Positions 11,273-19,514 of a stretch of DNA of 33,015 nucleotides are shown one piece after another. The notes below the pieces were generated by a model, which did not search any database, had not been told where the DNA came from, and saw nothing but the letters and a program-made list of their open reading frames with translations. Source of the stretch: SAR202 cluster bacterium bin22 (GTDB lineage Bacteria; Chloroflexota; Dehalococcoidia; Lucifugimonadales; UBA3495). Numbering within the stretch: position 1 is the stretch's first letter; every line of letters begins with the position of its first letter. The position numbers and the translations under genes are program-made. Where the stretch lies: positions 1-33,015 of the forward strand of contig MPMM01000028.1 in assembly GCA_002238505.1 (NCBI GenBank), given 5' to 3'.

Positions 11273-12715
11273 CTACACCACCGCCGCCGCTTCTACCATT
11301 TCCGAGTAGCGGGACAGGTATTCCTGGATGTCCAGTACCTGAATGGTGTTGGTGGTGCCTGAGACGCCGGTAAGGTTGCCGTGGACAATGGTTACTATGT
11401 CGGACTCAGTGACCAGGCCGGTTGACAGGGCCCGGCCTATAAGCATGGCCACCAGCTTGGCGATGTCCTGTTCCGGCGGTATCACTCCGCTGGGTTGCAG
11501 GCCCCAGCCCAGGCTGAGCCGGCGCAGGGTGGCCTCTTCGTGGGCAAAAACGATGATGTCGCCTTCGGGACGATAGCGGGAGACTTCGTTGGCAGCCCGG
11601 CCGGTGCTGGTTACCACGATGGGCTTGGAATCCAGTTCCCTGGCCAGTCGGCTGGCGCCAGCGGCAATGGCCTGGGTGCGATCCCGGGACCGGAAATCCT
11701 TGTAGTACGGATAAATCTTCTCCGCCTCTCGGATGGTAATGTCCGCCACCTTGACCGCCTCTACCGGATAACCCCCGACGGCAATTTCATCGGACAGCAG
11801 GATGGAATCGCAGCCGTCCAGCACCGCGTTGCTGATGTCGGACACCTCGGCCCTGGTCGGCGTGGGCGAAACAACCATGGAACGCAGCATCTGGGTGGCG
11901 ATGCAGGAGGACTTGGCCGCCTCGTTGGCCTTGCGGACAATCTCCTTCTGGACCAGGGGCACCCGCTCCATGGGAATTTCCACGCCCAGGTCGCCGCGGG
12001 CCACCATAACCCCGTCCACTTCCAGGAGTATTTCGTCCAGGTTATCGATGCCCTCACTCCGCTCCAGCTTGGCCATTACCGGGGCCTGGCTGCCGATGCT
12101 CTCCAGGAAAGCCTTGGCTTCCCGTACGTCCTTGCCCGTGCGGACAAAGGACACAGCAACCCAGTCCACATCTTGCTCCATGCCAAAGCGGAGGGCGGCT
12201 TTGTCCTCCTCGGTGAGAACCGGCATATCAATGGAAACACCGGGCAGATTGACGCCTTTGTATGAGGATATAGTTCCGCCATTCCGTACCCGCGTCCGGA
12301 CTTGAAGGCCATTGGTTTCCACCACTTCCAGGCAGACTATGCCGTCGGAAATGAAGACCAGGTTGCCATCGCGCAGATTCCGCAGCACCCCTGGTTCGGG
12401 GAATGGAATGACGGTGGGGTCGCTGGATGCTTCCTCAGCCGTCAGCAGGTATTCCTCGCCGTGGTTCAGGCTAAGGCCTTCGTCCAGGCGACCCAGGCGC
12501 AGCTTGACGCCGCCCAGGTCCTGGAGGATGCATACGGGACGGCCATGCTTTTCCGACAGGCGCCGGACGTTGTGGATTACCTCTTCGTGTTCGGGGAATG
12601 TGCCGTGGGAGAAATTGAGCCTGGCGCAGTCCATACCGGCCAGGATCAGTTGTTCCAGCGTATCCTGGTCCCGGGAAACCGGGCCTATGGTTGCGATGAT
12701 CTTGGTCTTGCGCAT
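11273..12715 (-). CDS. pyk: Pyruvate kinase, divergent type
   Basis: This 480-residue enzyme should convert phosphoenolpyruvate and ADP to pyruvate and ATP. The start at ATG 12715 follows GGGGGGAG with good spacing and gives the normal N-terminus M-R-K-T-K-I-I-A-T-I-G-P; an in-frame extension to 12835 overlaps the upstream gene. Conserved residues include R32, N34, S36 and H37 (A-R-L-N-F-S-H-G), K216 and E218 (M-A-K-L-E), and D242 (A-R-G-D-L-G). Two usually strict motifs differ: D-L-G-G-V-K-L-R replaces D-x-x-G-P-x-I-R, and L-S-D-E-I-A replaces L-S-G-E-T-A. The C-terminal domain (about 350-480) is present. It follows the LLM oxidoreductase by 29 nt in a likely two-gene transcript. Overall fold and catalytic lysine support activity, but it may have altered regulation or substrate. 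Confidence 0.88.
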   Translation of the reverse strand: MRKTKIIATIGPVSRDQDTLEQLILAGMDCARLNFSHGTFPEHEEVIHNVRRLSEKHGRPVCILQDLGGVKLRLGRLDEGLSLNHGEEYLLTAEEASSDPTVIPFPEPGVLRNLRDGNLVFISDGIVCLEVVETNGLQVRTRVRNGGTISSYKGVNLPGVSIDMPVLTEEDKAALRFGMEQDVDWVAVSFVRTGKDVREAKAFLESIGSQAPVMAKLERSEGIDNLDEILLEVDGVMVARGDLGVEIPMERVPLVQKEIVRKANEAAKSSCIATQMLRSMVVSPTPTRAEVSDISNAVLDGCDSILLSDEIAVGGYPVEAVKVADITIREAEKIYPYYKDFRSRDRTQAIAAGASRLARELDSKPIVVTSTGRAANEVSRYRPEGDIIVFAHEEATLRRLSLGWGLQPSGVIPPEQDIAKLVAMLIGRALSTGLVTESDIVTIVHGNLTGVSGTTNTIQVLDIQEYLSRYSEMVEAAAVV

Positions 12716-12744
12716 GACACTCCCCCCACTGCAACCGGCAGATA

Positions 12745-13923
12745 TTACTCGCGATTGGCGTAATAGGAATCGGTGGCCTGGCGAAGGCCCGCAACCCGAT
12801 TTTCCTGCAGGGCCACCCGTCGATTGGAGGCCCACTGGTTTGAGGTCTGGATTCCCACCAGGCTGCCCTGGAAATGGGGCATAACGTAGCGGGCCAGCAA
12901 TTCGTAGCTGTGGAGAATCTTTTCGCGGGGCGCCCAGTCTTCTACCCGTATCATAAAGCTGCCGAAGCCGCCGCTGATTTCCTGCAGGCGCTCAATACCG
13001 GCAATGCAGTCGTCGGGAGTGCCGACAATCCACTGGTTGTGTTCCATCATGAAGTCCACGATCTGGTCCTGGGGCACATTGGGGACTTCGTTGCCCAGGG
13101 TGTTGCCAAAGTATTCGGTAACCAGGCGGCCGCCGCCCACCCGAATGTCTTCAATAGCCTCTTTCTTGCTCTCGGCCAGGTGCAGGCCCACCACCAGGCC
13201 CCAGTCCTCCCGGTGGACTTCCTTGCCGTGCTCCGCCGCCGAGTCCTCGGCAATGGACCACAGTTCCTTCAAGCTGGTGGACCGAACCGTGTCCCGGGGG
13301 ATGCTCATGGACAGCACTGCCGCGCCGTGCTTGCCAGCCAGGGTGACGCCGGCCGGAGACTGCACCGAGGCCACGGCCACCGGCAGGTGCGGCAACTGGT
13401 AGGGGCGCAGCTGGAGAACGGCTTCGTTAAGTTCGAACCAGTCACTCTTGTAGGTAATGGGTTCAGTCTCATTGAAGAGCCGCAGGATGATGCCCAGGGA
13501 TTCGTCCATCATCTCGCGCTGGCGGGCAGGGTTGATGCCCAGCATCAGCGCATCCGAGGCCAGGGCGCCGGGACCCACGCCAAGGATGACGCGGCCACGG
13601 GTCAGGTGGTCCAGCAGCACCATCCGGTTGGCGACCATCAGGGGATGGTGGTAGGGCAGGCTGATTACGCCGGTGCCCAGCCGAATGTTGCGCGTGCGCT
13701 CAGCGGCGGTGGCGATAAAAACCTCCGGCGAGGCAATGGTTTCCCAGCCCGCCGAATGGTGTTCGCCAATGTAGGCCTCGTCAAACCCCAGCATGTCCAG
13801 CCACTGGAGCAATTCCAGGTCCCGCTCCAGGGCCAGGGTGGGATTCTCCCCGACCCGATGGAAAGGGGCCATGAACACGCCAAACTTCATACGTTGGGAC
13901 TTTCCGTTACTTGAGCCTGCCAT
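12745..13923 (-). CDS. LLM-class flavin-dependent oxidoreductase (luciferase-like monooxygenase)
   Basis: This 392-residue TIM-barrel flavoprotein has bacterial luciferase-like features: M-K-F-G-V-F-M-A-P-F-H at the start of strand 1, I-G-E-H-H-S-A-G-W near residue 53, the stretch R-L-G-T-G-V-I-S-L-P-Y-H-H-P, and D-H-L-T-R-G-R-V-I-L-G-V-G-P-G. The insertion and the C-terminal W-I-V-G-T-P-D-D-C fit the alkanal/limonene-type subgroup. It would use reduced FMN supplied by a reductase and O2 on an unknown substrate. ATG 13923 is preferred because GGGAGG stands 8 nt upstream; the alternative M12 lacks this. Such monooxygenases are abundant in SAR202-type Chloroflexota. The pyruvate kinase gene follows on the same strand. 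Confidence 0.93.
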   Translation of the reverse strand: MAGSSNGKSQRMKFGVFMAPFHRVGENPTLALERDLELLQWLDMLGFDEAYIGEHHSAGWETIASPEVFIATAAERTRNIRLGTGVISLPYHHPLMVANRMVLLDHLTRGRVILGVGPGALASDALMLGINPARQREMMDESLGIILRLFNETEPITYKSDWFELNEAVLQLRPYQLPHLPVAVASVQSPAGVTLAGKHGAAVLSMSIPRDTVRSTSLKELWSIAEDSAAEHGKEVHREDWGLVVGLHLAESKKEAIEDIRVGGGRLVTEYFGNTLGNEVPNVPQDQIVDFMMEHNQWIVGTPDDCIAGIERLQEISGGFGSFMIRVEDWAPREKILHSYELLARYVMPHFQGSLVGIQTSNQWASNRRVALQENRVAGLRQATDSYYANRE

Positions 13924-14460
13924 GCTTCAGTCCTCCCTCTCTTCGATGCCAGCGAAACACGTCGCTTGCCCACACCTTGCGACGTCCTTTGGGCCATTCT
14001 AACACGGCGGGCCGGGCCTTTGGTATAGACGCAACGCGAAGGGCAAGGCAAAGAACCTCTGCAATGGCGGGTCGGCTTAAGGGTTCAGCATTGTATCGCC
14101 CGAATCGGTCGATTGCTCTGACACAACCCTCTTGCGGGTCTGCATAACTCACGCCTACCATGGATAATTATAGAGAAGACTATGCGGTGCCTGAGAGTGT
14201 CCGCCATCCCGGTTTCCTGCCTGAAGAATCCCTTCCAGAGCGGCGGCGGACAACCCTGTCATCGGGCTTTCACATGAAGAAAAGCTCAGATACAAAATAG
14301 AAGGATTTGAGGGGGTTTGACTGGAGAAAAACTTTTTCAGATTTGCAAGGCATCTCCAGGGTGCAATTTCCCTGCCCGTTGGACCCCTCAGAGTAGCGGG
14401 CCGGAACCAAAAGTGGTATCTTGACTCGTACCAAGCATCAGTGAAAAAGGGAGGAAAAGT
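13924..14460. other. Intergenic region between divergent genes, no gene seen
   Basis: This 537-nt stretch separates the minus-strand LLM gene from the plus-strand VOC gene. Open frames on both strands lack family resemblance and ribosome sites. It should contain both promoters: TTGACT at 14421-14426 lies upstream of the VOC gene without a clear -10. An A/T palindrome, GAAAAA-C-TTTTTC, lies near 14324-14336. Confidence 0.4.
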
Positions 14461-14886
14461 ATGCCTCAGATCAAGCACATCGCCATCGCCACCAATGACG
14501 CCGAAAAGACGGCCAGGTTCTACTCCGAGGTTTTCGGCCTCCGGCAGGTAGCCCAGCTGGACAGCGGCAACGCCATCGGGTTCATGCTCAGCGACGGCAA
14601 CGTCAACATGGCTATCCTGGACTTCCAGAACGACGCCGTAGCCGGAGAACGGGGCAAGGACTGGGAAGGCATCCATCACATCGGCTTTGAGGTCGAGAGC
14701 CTGGAGGAGATCGAAGCCCGACTCCTGTCTGCCGGCTCCGAGGAAATGAAGTCGGTCAACGAAGCCCTCCACGCCGGCAACACCGGCCCCCGTGAGCAAA
14801 ACGTCGAAACCAAGTACGAGGGCCCCAACGGCGAAATGATCGACGTCTCCCAGGTAGGCTGGGTAGGCACCCGCGGCCTGGACTAG
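14461..14886 (+). CDS. VOC-family protein (glyoxalase/bleomycin resistance/dioxygenase fold)
   Basis: This 141-residue single-module vicinal-oxygen-chelate protein has two beta-alpha-beta-beta-beta repeats. Likely metal ligands are His6 (I-K-H-I-A-I-A-T), the histidine in I-H-H-I-G-F-E-V near residue 72, and the glutamate in P-N-G-E-M-I-D-V-S near residue 123. GGGAGG precedes ATG 14461 with correct spacing. Members include lactoylglutathione lyase, methylmalonyl-CoA epimerase and many uncharacterised isomerases or lyases; the sequence alone does not pick a substrate. It is monocistronic, with a strong hairpin behind it. Confidence 0.88.
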   Translation: MPQIKHIAIATNDAEKTARFYSEVFGLRQVAQLDSGNAIGFMLSDGNVNMAILDFQNDAVAGERGKDWEGIHHIGFEVESLEEIEARLLSAGSEEMKSVNEALHAGNTGPREQNVETKYEGPNGEMIDVSQVGWVGTRGLD

Positions 14887-14924
14887 ACCTTACCGCTCAC
14901 ACACCTCTTTGCCAGTCAAGAATT

Positions 14925-14955
14925 GAGACCCGGTGGGCCCTTCCCACCGGGTCTC
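14925..14955. terminator. Perfect 13-bp hairpin after the VOC gene
   Basis: GAGACCCGGTGGG (14925-14937) pairs perfectly with CCCACCGGGTCTC (14943-14955) around a 5-nt loop, 39 nt after the stop. The downstream sequence starts TCATGG, without a T-run on either strand, so it may act as an mRNA 3' stabiliser or a factor-dependent stop signal. It sits between convergent genes and could serve both. Confidence 0.55.
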
Positions 14956-15012
14956 TCATGGTTGCCGGGCAATGTCTTTAGGCCGCTTAGAATAGGCGTT
15001 TGACCGGATGGC

Positions 15013-15420
15013 TTACCTAAGCTCTGCCAGTGCACCGACGGCATCAACGGCCGGGACAGGAGATTCTTCGTAGTCCTTCAAATTCCTGGTGACGATAAGC
15101 CTGGCGCCGCCCGCCCTGGCAGCGGATACCTGCAATGCGTCTTCAAAGTCCGGCATGGGTAGTTCAGCGGCGTACCTGACTCCCCCAGTGTCGGTGGTCG
15201 CGACACTTACGAAACGGGTCAGGTCTAGGATAAAGTCTCGAGCGTCCGCATCCCCGTGGACCGAGTTCATGAGGTAGTAGAGGTTTGAAACGCTGTGCCA
15301 GGCGATGCAGGCGCCCTCGATACCCTGCTCCAGGCGGTTCAAGAGTTCTGAGGCCGGACCGGAAAAGGGAATGCGATCAAGGGCAATGTCAAGAAGTACG
15401 TCAGTATCCAGGAGAATCAT
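15013..15420 (-). CDS. PIN-domain ribonuclease toxin (VapC-like)
   Basis: This 135-residue PIN protein has acidic residues placed for metal binding: Asp5 and Asp7 in L-L-D-T-D-V-L-L-D, Asp91/Asp94 in M-P-D-F-E-D-A-L-Q, and Asp116 in T-R-N-L-K-D-Y. VapC-type toxins cut specific tRNAs or rRNA and are held inactive by a cognate antitoxin. Its ATG overlaps the stop of the preceding small gene (15417-15420), a classic toxin-antitoxin arrangement. The length matches VapC proteins. Confidence 0.85.
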   Translation of the reverse strand: MILLDTDVLLDIALDRIPFSGPASELLNRLEQGIEGACIAWHSVSNLYYLMNSVHGDADARDFILDLTRFVSVATTDTGGVRYAAELPMPDFEDALQVSAARAGGARLIVTRNLKDYEESPVPAVDAVGALAELR

Positions 15421-15644
15421 GCCAGGTATTTTCTTGCCAAGGCATCGTAACGGGGATCATCCTGCCGTTCCGCTGCCTTAAACTTGCCTCTCCACTTCTC
15501 GGCAAAGGTGGGTGTTTCTTCCTCAGCCAGTTCTCTAAGGGCCCTTTCAATAAGTAAGGAAAGCGAAATGCCTTGAGCCCTGGCGTATTGCTTCGCCAAC
15601 GGCAGCAATTGGGCATCAACGGTGATGGTAAGTTTCTGTTTCAT
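15417..15644 (-). CDS. Antitoxin of the VapC-like pair (DUF6364-like ribbon-helix-helix)
   Basis: This 75-residue protein starts M-K-Q-K-L-T-I-T-V-D-A-Q-L-L-P-L-A-K, the N-terminal strand-helix of ribbon-helix-helix antitoxins related to DUF6364, followed by G-I-S-L-S-L-L-I-E-R-A-L. The charged C-terminal tail would bind the PIN toxin. The ATG at 15644 is preferred to an in-frame TTG 9 nt upstream because the family begins there. The 4-nt overlap with the toxin gene makes the pairing firm. It probably represses its own promoter. Confidence 0.82.
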   Translation of the reverse strand: MKQKLTITVDAQLLPLAKQYARAQGISLSLLIERALRELAEEETPTFAEKWRGKFKAAERQDDPRYDALARKYLA

Positions 15645-15710
15645 CCCGACCAAAAGCCCCTGAGAATCTAATGCGCCCTGGAGTTAGTATAAGCATTGGC
15701 AACAGCGTCT

Positions 15711-16139
15711 TCAAGAAATCTTGCCAGGGTTAAACAGCACGTAGTTGGCTGTCTTCCAATGCCCCTCAATCTTCGCCCGCTCAATAATCTCCGTTGCCGA
15801 AGGTATAATCGCCAACTGCGTTTCCCCATCCCACCAACGGTAGTCGCCAATCTCCTCCTTAAGCAACTCCACCTCACCTTCGGCCTCCAGGCGGCAAACG
15901 TGGTGGTGCTGGCTAGGACTTTCGTAGTGGAAAAGGTAAGTTGCCGACAGAACCGTCAGTCCGGTTTCCTCGTCCAGTTCGCGGCAGGCGGCCGTAACCG
16001 GATCCTCGCCCTTCTTCATCCCGCCGCCGGGGAGGCTCCAATGCCTGGCTCCCCGCTCCCGAACCAATAGCAACCTGCCCTCGTTCATCACGAGGGCAGT
16101 GGCCCGGTTGCGCTTCTTCCTGGCCTTCTTCTCAACCAT
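15711..16139 (-). CDS. Nudix hydrolase
   Basis: The Nudix box is complete: G-G-M-K-K-G-E-D-P-V-T-A-A, then C-R-E-L-D-E-E-T-G-L, matching G-x5-E-x7-R-E-x-x-E-E-x-G. Such enzymes cleave nucleoside diphosphates linked to another group, often for housecleaning. I place the start at ATG 16139 (142 residues) because upstream in-frame codons to 16196 translate a dispersed repeat sequence. The ribosome site is weak (GGATA, 6 nt before ATG). The substrate cannot be told from sequence. Confidence 0.87.
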   Translation of the reverse strand: MVEKKARKKRNRATALVMNEGRLLLVRERGARHWSLPGGGMKKGEDPVTAACRELDEETGLTVLSATYLFHYESPSQHHHVCRLEAEGEVELLKEEIGDYRWWDGETQLAIIPSATEIIERAKIEGHWKTANYVLFNPGKIS

Positions 16140-16152
16140 TTGTTTATCCAAA

Positions 16153-16226
16153 CATGGATATACAGGATAGGTCTGATCGGTCAGCCAGAATGACATCCAC
16201 TATCCTGTTCATCCTGTCTATCCATG
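16153..16226. repeat. Inverted copies of a CATGGATA...ACAGGAT repeat
   Basis: CATGGATATACAGGATAG (16153-16170) recurs as an inverted, slightly longer version from CTATCCTG at 16200 to TATCCATG at 16226. The motif with ATCCTGTTCATCCTGT is a dispersed repeat seen in many environmental genomes. It lies between the Nudix start and the DUF35 stop and can fold into a long hairpin. Confidence 0.6.
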
Positions 16227-16232
16227 CAAGTT

Positions 16233-16646
16233 CTACGCAGGCACAAAAGCCAAGGTGGGACGGTCCCTGTCCTGGTCTTCCACTTGCAGGGTAAGGGCTA
16301 TGCCGGTGCCGATGTTCTGGGGATTGGCGGCGTCCACGCCCAGAATGAGGGCGCTGATGCGAGGGCCCTCGTCAAGGGTCACGATGCCGGAACAGTAAGG
16401 GTTGTTGCGTCCGAAACCCTTCTCGCCCATAGCATTGGGCACCACCGAAATACAGGTGAAGGCGCTCAACTGCCCGCGCCCGCTGAAGGCGAACCACTCC
16501 ACGTCCCGGCCGTGGCAGGACTGGCACATGGGCCGGGCCTCGGCGGACAACTTACCGCACCCGCGGCACCGCACTCCCATTAGTTGCCCCTCCTTCAAAT
16601 AGGCATAGTAGGAGGCGGCGTTGAATGCTCGAGTATCTTCGGCCAT
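16233..16646 (-). CDS. Zn-ribbon and OB-fold protein (DUF35), thiolase partner
   Basis: This 137-residue protein has an N-terminal rubredoxin-like zinc ribbon with the four cysteines of C-R-G-C and C-Q-S-C (about residues 27-45), then an OB-fold with G-R-G-Q-L-S-A-F-T-C. DUF35 proteins form complexes with thiolases and often bind acyl-CoA or aid catalysis; the archaeal HMG-CoA synthase/thiolase complex is a known example. It starts 6 nt after the thiolase stop, so the two are cotranslated and very likely one complex. Confidence 0.92.
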   Translation of the reverse strand: MAEDTRAFNAASYYAYLKEGQLMGVRCRGCGKLSAEARPMCQSCHGRDVEWFAFSGRGQLSAFTCISVVPNAMGEKGFGRNNPYCSGIVTLDEGPRISALILGVDAANPQNIGTGIALTLQVEDQDRDRPTLAFVPA

Positions 16647-16652
16647 GGCTGC

Positions 16653-17939
16653 CTAACCCCTCCGCAGGATGTTGACGACACAGGTGCCGCCGGTGCCACC
16701 CACGTTATGGGTCAACCCCAGTTCCAGGTTGGTGTTGGGTACCTGGCGGGGTCCAGCCTCGCCTCGCAATTGGTGGAAGGTTTCGATTACCTGAGCAACG
16801 CCCGAGGCTCCCACGGGGTGGCCCTTGGCTTTGAGGCCGCCGGATGTATTGATGGGACGGTCGCCGGTTAAGGCGGTTCGGCCCTCGTCAACGGCCCGGG
16901 GCCCTTCTCCAGGCCCAAAGAAGCCCAGGTCTTCGGTGGCGATGATTTCGGCGATGGTGAAACAGTCGTGGACCTCAGCCACCTGGATGTCGTGCGGGGT
17001 GACGCCGGCCATGGCGTAGGCCTGGGCAGCAGCTTCCCGGGCGGCGGAAAGTGATGTCAACTCCTCGGCATCGTGGAGGGGACGGCCGGAAGCCTGACCC
17101 GTGCCCACTACGTGTACCGGCTTGTCGGTAAAGTTGTTGGCGATCTCCGAGGAGACCAACAGCACACAGGAAGCGCCGTCGGTGATGGGGGCGCAATCGT
17201 AAAGTCGCAGCGGCCAGGCGATCCACGGATTGGCCCTGGGGTCGTTGAGGAAGTCCATCTCGTCCCGCCAGTCGGGGACAGGCTGGCCCTGCTGTTCGGC
17301 GCGGGCTTTCCGTCGCTCCATCATATCCAGCAAGGTAGTGTTGAACTGAGCCTTGGGATTCAAGGCCCCGTTAGTGTGGTTCTTGATTCCTACCTTGGCC
17401 AGGTGGGCAAGGCTGGTCTCGTAGCGATCCATGTGGGCCTTGGCCAGGGCGCCGTAAATTCCGGGGAAGGTGAGGCCAGCGGGAACCTCGTAGAGACCGT
17501 CCGCGGCGGAGGCAAGCACGTCAGTGACGCCCTCGGTGGGCAGGTCGGTCATCTTCTCTACGCCGCCCACCAGCACTACGTCGTACATGCCGGACGCGAT
17601 GGCCATTACACCTTCGCGAAGGGCGCTGCCGCTGCTGGCGCAAGCGTTCTCAATGCGGGTGATGGGGGTAGGAGTCATGCCCAGCCAGTCGGCCAGAATG
17701 GGCGCCGTGTGGCCCTGTCCCTCGAACAGATCCGAGGAGTAATTGCCGATGTACCCGCACTCAATGTCCTCGACGTCGATGCCTTGGTCCATGTGGTCAA
17801 TGAGGTCCTGGAATGCCTCGACAAACAGGTCGCGGGTAGTCATGTCTCGGAAGGCGCCAAAGCGAGACAAGCCAGCGCCCACGATGGACACCGGTCGGCC
17901 AAGGTGGCGGCGTTTGGCGGAAGAAATCGTAGCTGCCAT
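16653..17939 (-). CDS. Thiolase-family protein (SCP2/acetyl-CoA acetyltransferase-like)
   Basis: This 428-residue thiolase has the nucleophilic cysteine in E-N-A-C-A-S-S-G, the region E-V-H-D-C-F-T-I-A-E, the G-H-P-V-G-A-S-G loop and the C-terminal N-V-G-G-T-G-G-T-C. The start at ATG 17939 is supported by TTGGAGG 9 nt upstream; an in-frame extension to 18029 has no such site. The H-D-C-F motif is typical of SCP2-type or DUF35-associated thiolases, not the classic degradative type. It probably cleaves or condenses acyl-CoAs together with the DUF35 protein. The acyl substrate is unknown. Confidence 0.92.
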   Translation of the reverse strand: MAATISSAKRRHLGRPVSIVGAGLSRFGAFRDMTTRDLFVEAFQDLIDHMDQGIDVEDIECGYIGNYSSDLFEGQGHTAPILADWLGMTPTPITRIENACASSGSALREGVMAIASGMYDVVLVGGVEKMTDLPTEGVTDVLASAADGLYEVPAGLTFPGIYGALAKAHMDRYETSLAHLAKVGIKNHTNGALNPKAQFNTTLLDMMERRKARAEQQGQPVPDWRDEMDFLNDPRANPWIAWPLRLYDCAPITDGASCVLLVSSEIANNFTDKPVHVVGTGQASGRPLHDAEELTSLSAAREAAAQAYAMAGVTPHDIQVAEVHDCFTIAEIIATEDLGFFGPGEGPRAVDEGRTALTGDRPINTSGGLKAKGHPVGASGVAQVIETFHQLRGEAGPRQVPNTNLELGLTHNVGGTGGTCVVNILRRG

Positions 17940-18135
17940 GGGAGATTGCCTCCAAGGGAGTAATGTGCCTGCCATTATGGTGGGGAGGCGGAATTGCGTC
18001 AATGTTGCGTAATGCCCAAGGCCCGTCACCCAGTTAATGGTCAGGCGGCTTGCCCGTTATTTGCGCCCTCAATATACTGGGGCGGCACCGCACCGTGTAT
18101 TCCAAACTGCTTTCAACGCCCGGGAGCAACCGCCC

Positions 18136-19368
18136 TTGCATCGAGCTGAACCAGCCCTCGTCCCCGACCGTACACACCTGGCCCTGGGTGGAAAGACCAT
18201 CCTGCCCGGGCTGTCGGCAGGCCACGTGGTGTACCACTGGATTGTACAGAGCTTCGTGGTCTTGCTGCCGGAAATCCAGGCCGCCTTCAGCCTTTCCGCC
18301 ATCGGCGTGGGAGGTCTGGTCACGGCCAGGGAGATTGCCGCTGGGTTGGTCGCCCTTCCAGGGGGTGTTGCCACGGACGTGGTGCGGCGTTACTGGGGGC
18401 GTCTGCTGGTGACCTGTCTGCTGGCCTCGGCCCTGGGCGCCATCGTCATGGGTGTTTCGCCAGTGTATTTGCTGCTTCTGGCAGGCATTGCCATTCTGGC
18501 CGCGGGCCACTCCATCTGGCACCTGGCAGCCTCAGGTTCTCTCTCCTATCACTACGCCCGGCGGCGGGGCACGGCCCTTTCCCTGCACGGTGTTGGCGGC
18601 AGCATCGGCGACGTGGCAGGGCCCCTGGTCACCGGCGCCTTGCTGCTCTTCCTGACCTGGCGGGATATCATCAACATCTATGCCGCCGTCCCCCTGCTCC
18701 TGGGCCTGCTGGCGATCTGGGCCTTTCGCAACATCGGACACACCGCCGAGCCGGCCGCATCAGCCGACGTGTCAGGCAGGGTTCGGGCCACCCGTGCATT
18801 GTTGAAGAGTCGCGCCCTGTGGGGCCTGACGGCCGTGCGTGGTTTCCGGGCCATGGCCCTGGTGGCCCTGGTCACCATCCTCCCCCTGTACCTGAGCAAT
18901 GACCTGGGTATGAATGAGTGGAGCAGGGGCTTTCACATTGGATTGCTTATCGCCGTGGGGCTGGTGGCAAAGACGGGCGCCGGGTACCTGTCTGACCGGT
19001 GGGGACGCAAGCAAGTGCTGGTTCCCGGCCTGGTCTGGTCCTGCGTCGTTGCGCTGGGTCTGACAGCATTTGACTCGGGGATAATGCTGACCGTCACCAT
19101 AGCCCTGCTCGGACTGTTCCTTTATCCCGACCAGCCTATTCTCACAGCCGCCATCTACGACACCCTGGGCAGGGAGGTAGCCACCAGCGGCCTGGGAGTG
19201 GTGGCATTCGCCAGCTTTCTGATGGCAGCCGCCTCGCCAGTAATCGCGGGAGCGCTGTACGAGTCAATTGGGTTCGACGCGGCGGTCGGGTACGTCGGCG
19301 CACTGTTCGCCGTAGCAGCGCTGGTGTTCGCAGCGCTGCCACTGCCCAAGGGTGAAGAGCAGGGTTAA
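18136..19368 (+). CDS. MFS transporter
   Basis: This is a hydrophobic protein of about 410 residues with roughly 12 membrane segments. The inter-helix MFS motif appears as G-Y-L-S-D-R-W-G-R-K-Q between segments 8 and 9, and H-V-V-Y-H-W is in the first segment. The substrate is unknown; no metabolic partner is adjacent, though the divergent thiolase pair is close. The start is uncertain. TTG 18136 has GGGAG about 9 nt upstream and gives a normal N-terminus, whereas ATG 18037 adds 33 poorly conserved residues with no ribosome site. Confidence 0.85.
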   Translation: MHRAEPALVPDRTHLALGGKTILPGLSAGHVVYHWIVQSFVVLLPEIQAAFSLSAIGVGGLVTAREIAAGLVALPGGVATDVVRRYWGRLLVTCLLASALGAIVMGVSPVYLLLLAGIAILAAGHSIWHLAASGSLSYHYARRRGTALSLHGVGGSIGDVAGPLVTGALLLFLTWRDIINIYAAVPLLLGLLAIWAFRNIGHTAEPAASADVSGRVRATRALLKSRALWGLTAVRGFRAMALVALVTILPLYLSNDLGMNEWSRGFHIGLLIAVGLVAKTGAGYLSDRWGRKQVLVPGLVWSCVVALGLTAFDSGIMLTVTIALLGLFLYPDQPILTAAIYDTLGREVATSGLGVVAFASFLMAAASPVIAGALYESIGFDAAVGYVGALFAVAALVFAALPLPKGEEQG

Positions 19369-19447
19369 GTAGCCGGATATGGTTATATCAGACTTGATAC
19401 AGGATGACGGGAATGATGAAGAGACCCTGCACGGCAAACCCACCACA

Positions 19448-19476
19448 TTGACCCGCCTACCTGACGTAGCTATACT
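19448..19476 (+). promoter_or_regulatory. Sigma-70-type promoter of rsfS
   Basis: TTGACC (19448-19453) and TATACT (19471-19476) are separated by 17 nt. Transcription would begin near 19483, leaving a leader of about 32 nt before the rsfS start. Confidence 0.65.
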
Positions 19477-19514
19477 ACAAATTGAGAATCTAAATAAAGC
19501 AGCGAGGTGTTAGT

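Noticed and set aside
16140-16196. N-terminal extension of the Nudix protein
   Set aside because: The extra residues translate a dispersed repeat that also occurs inverted beside it.
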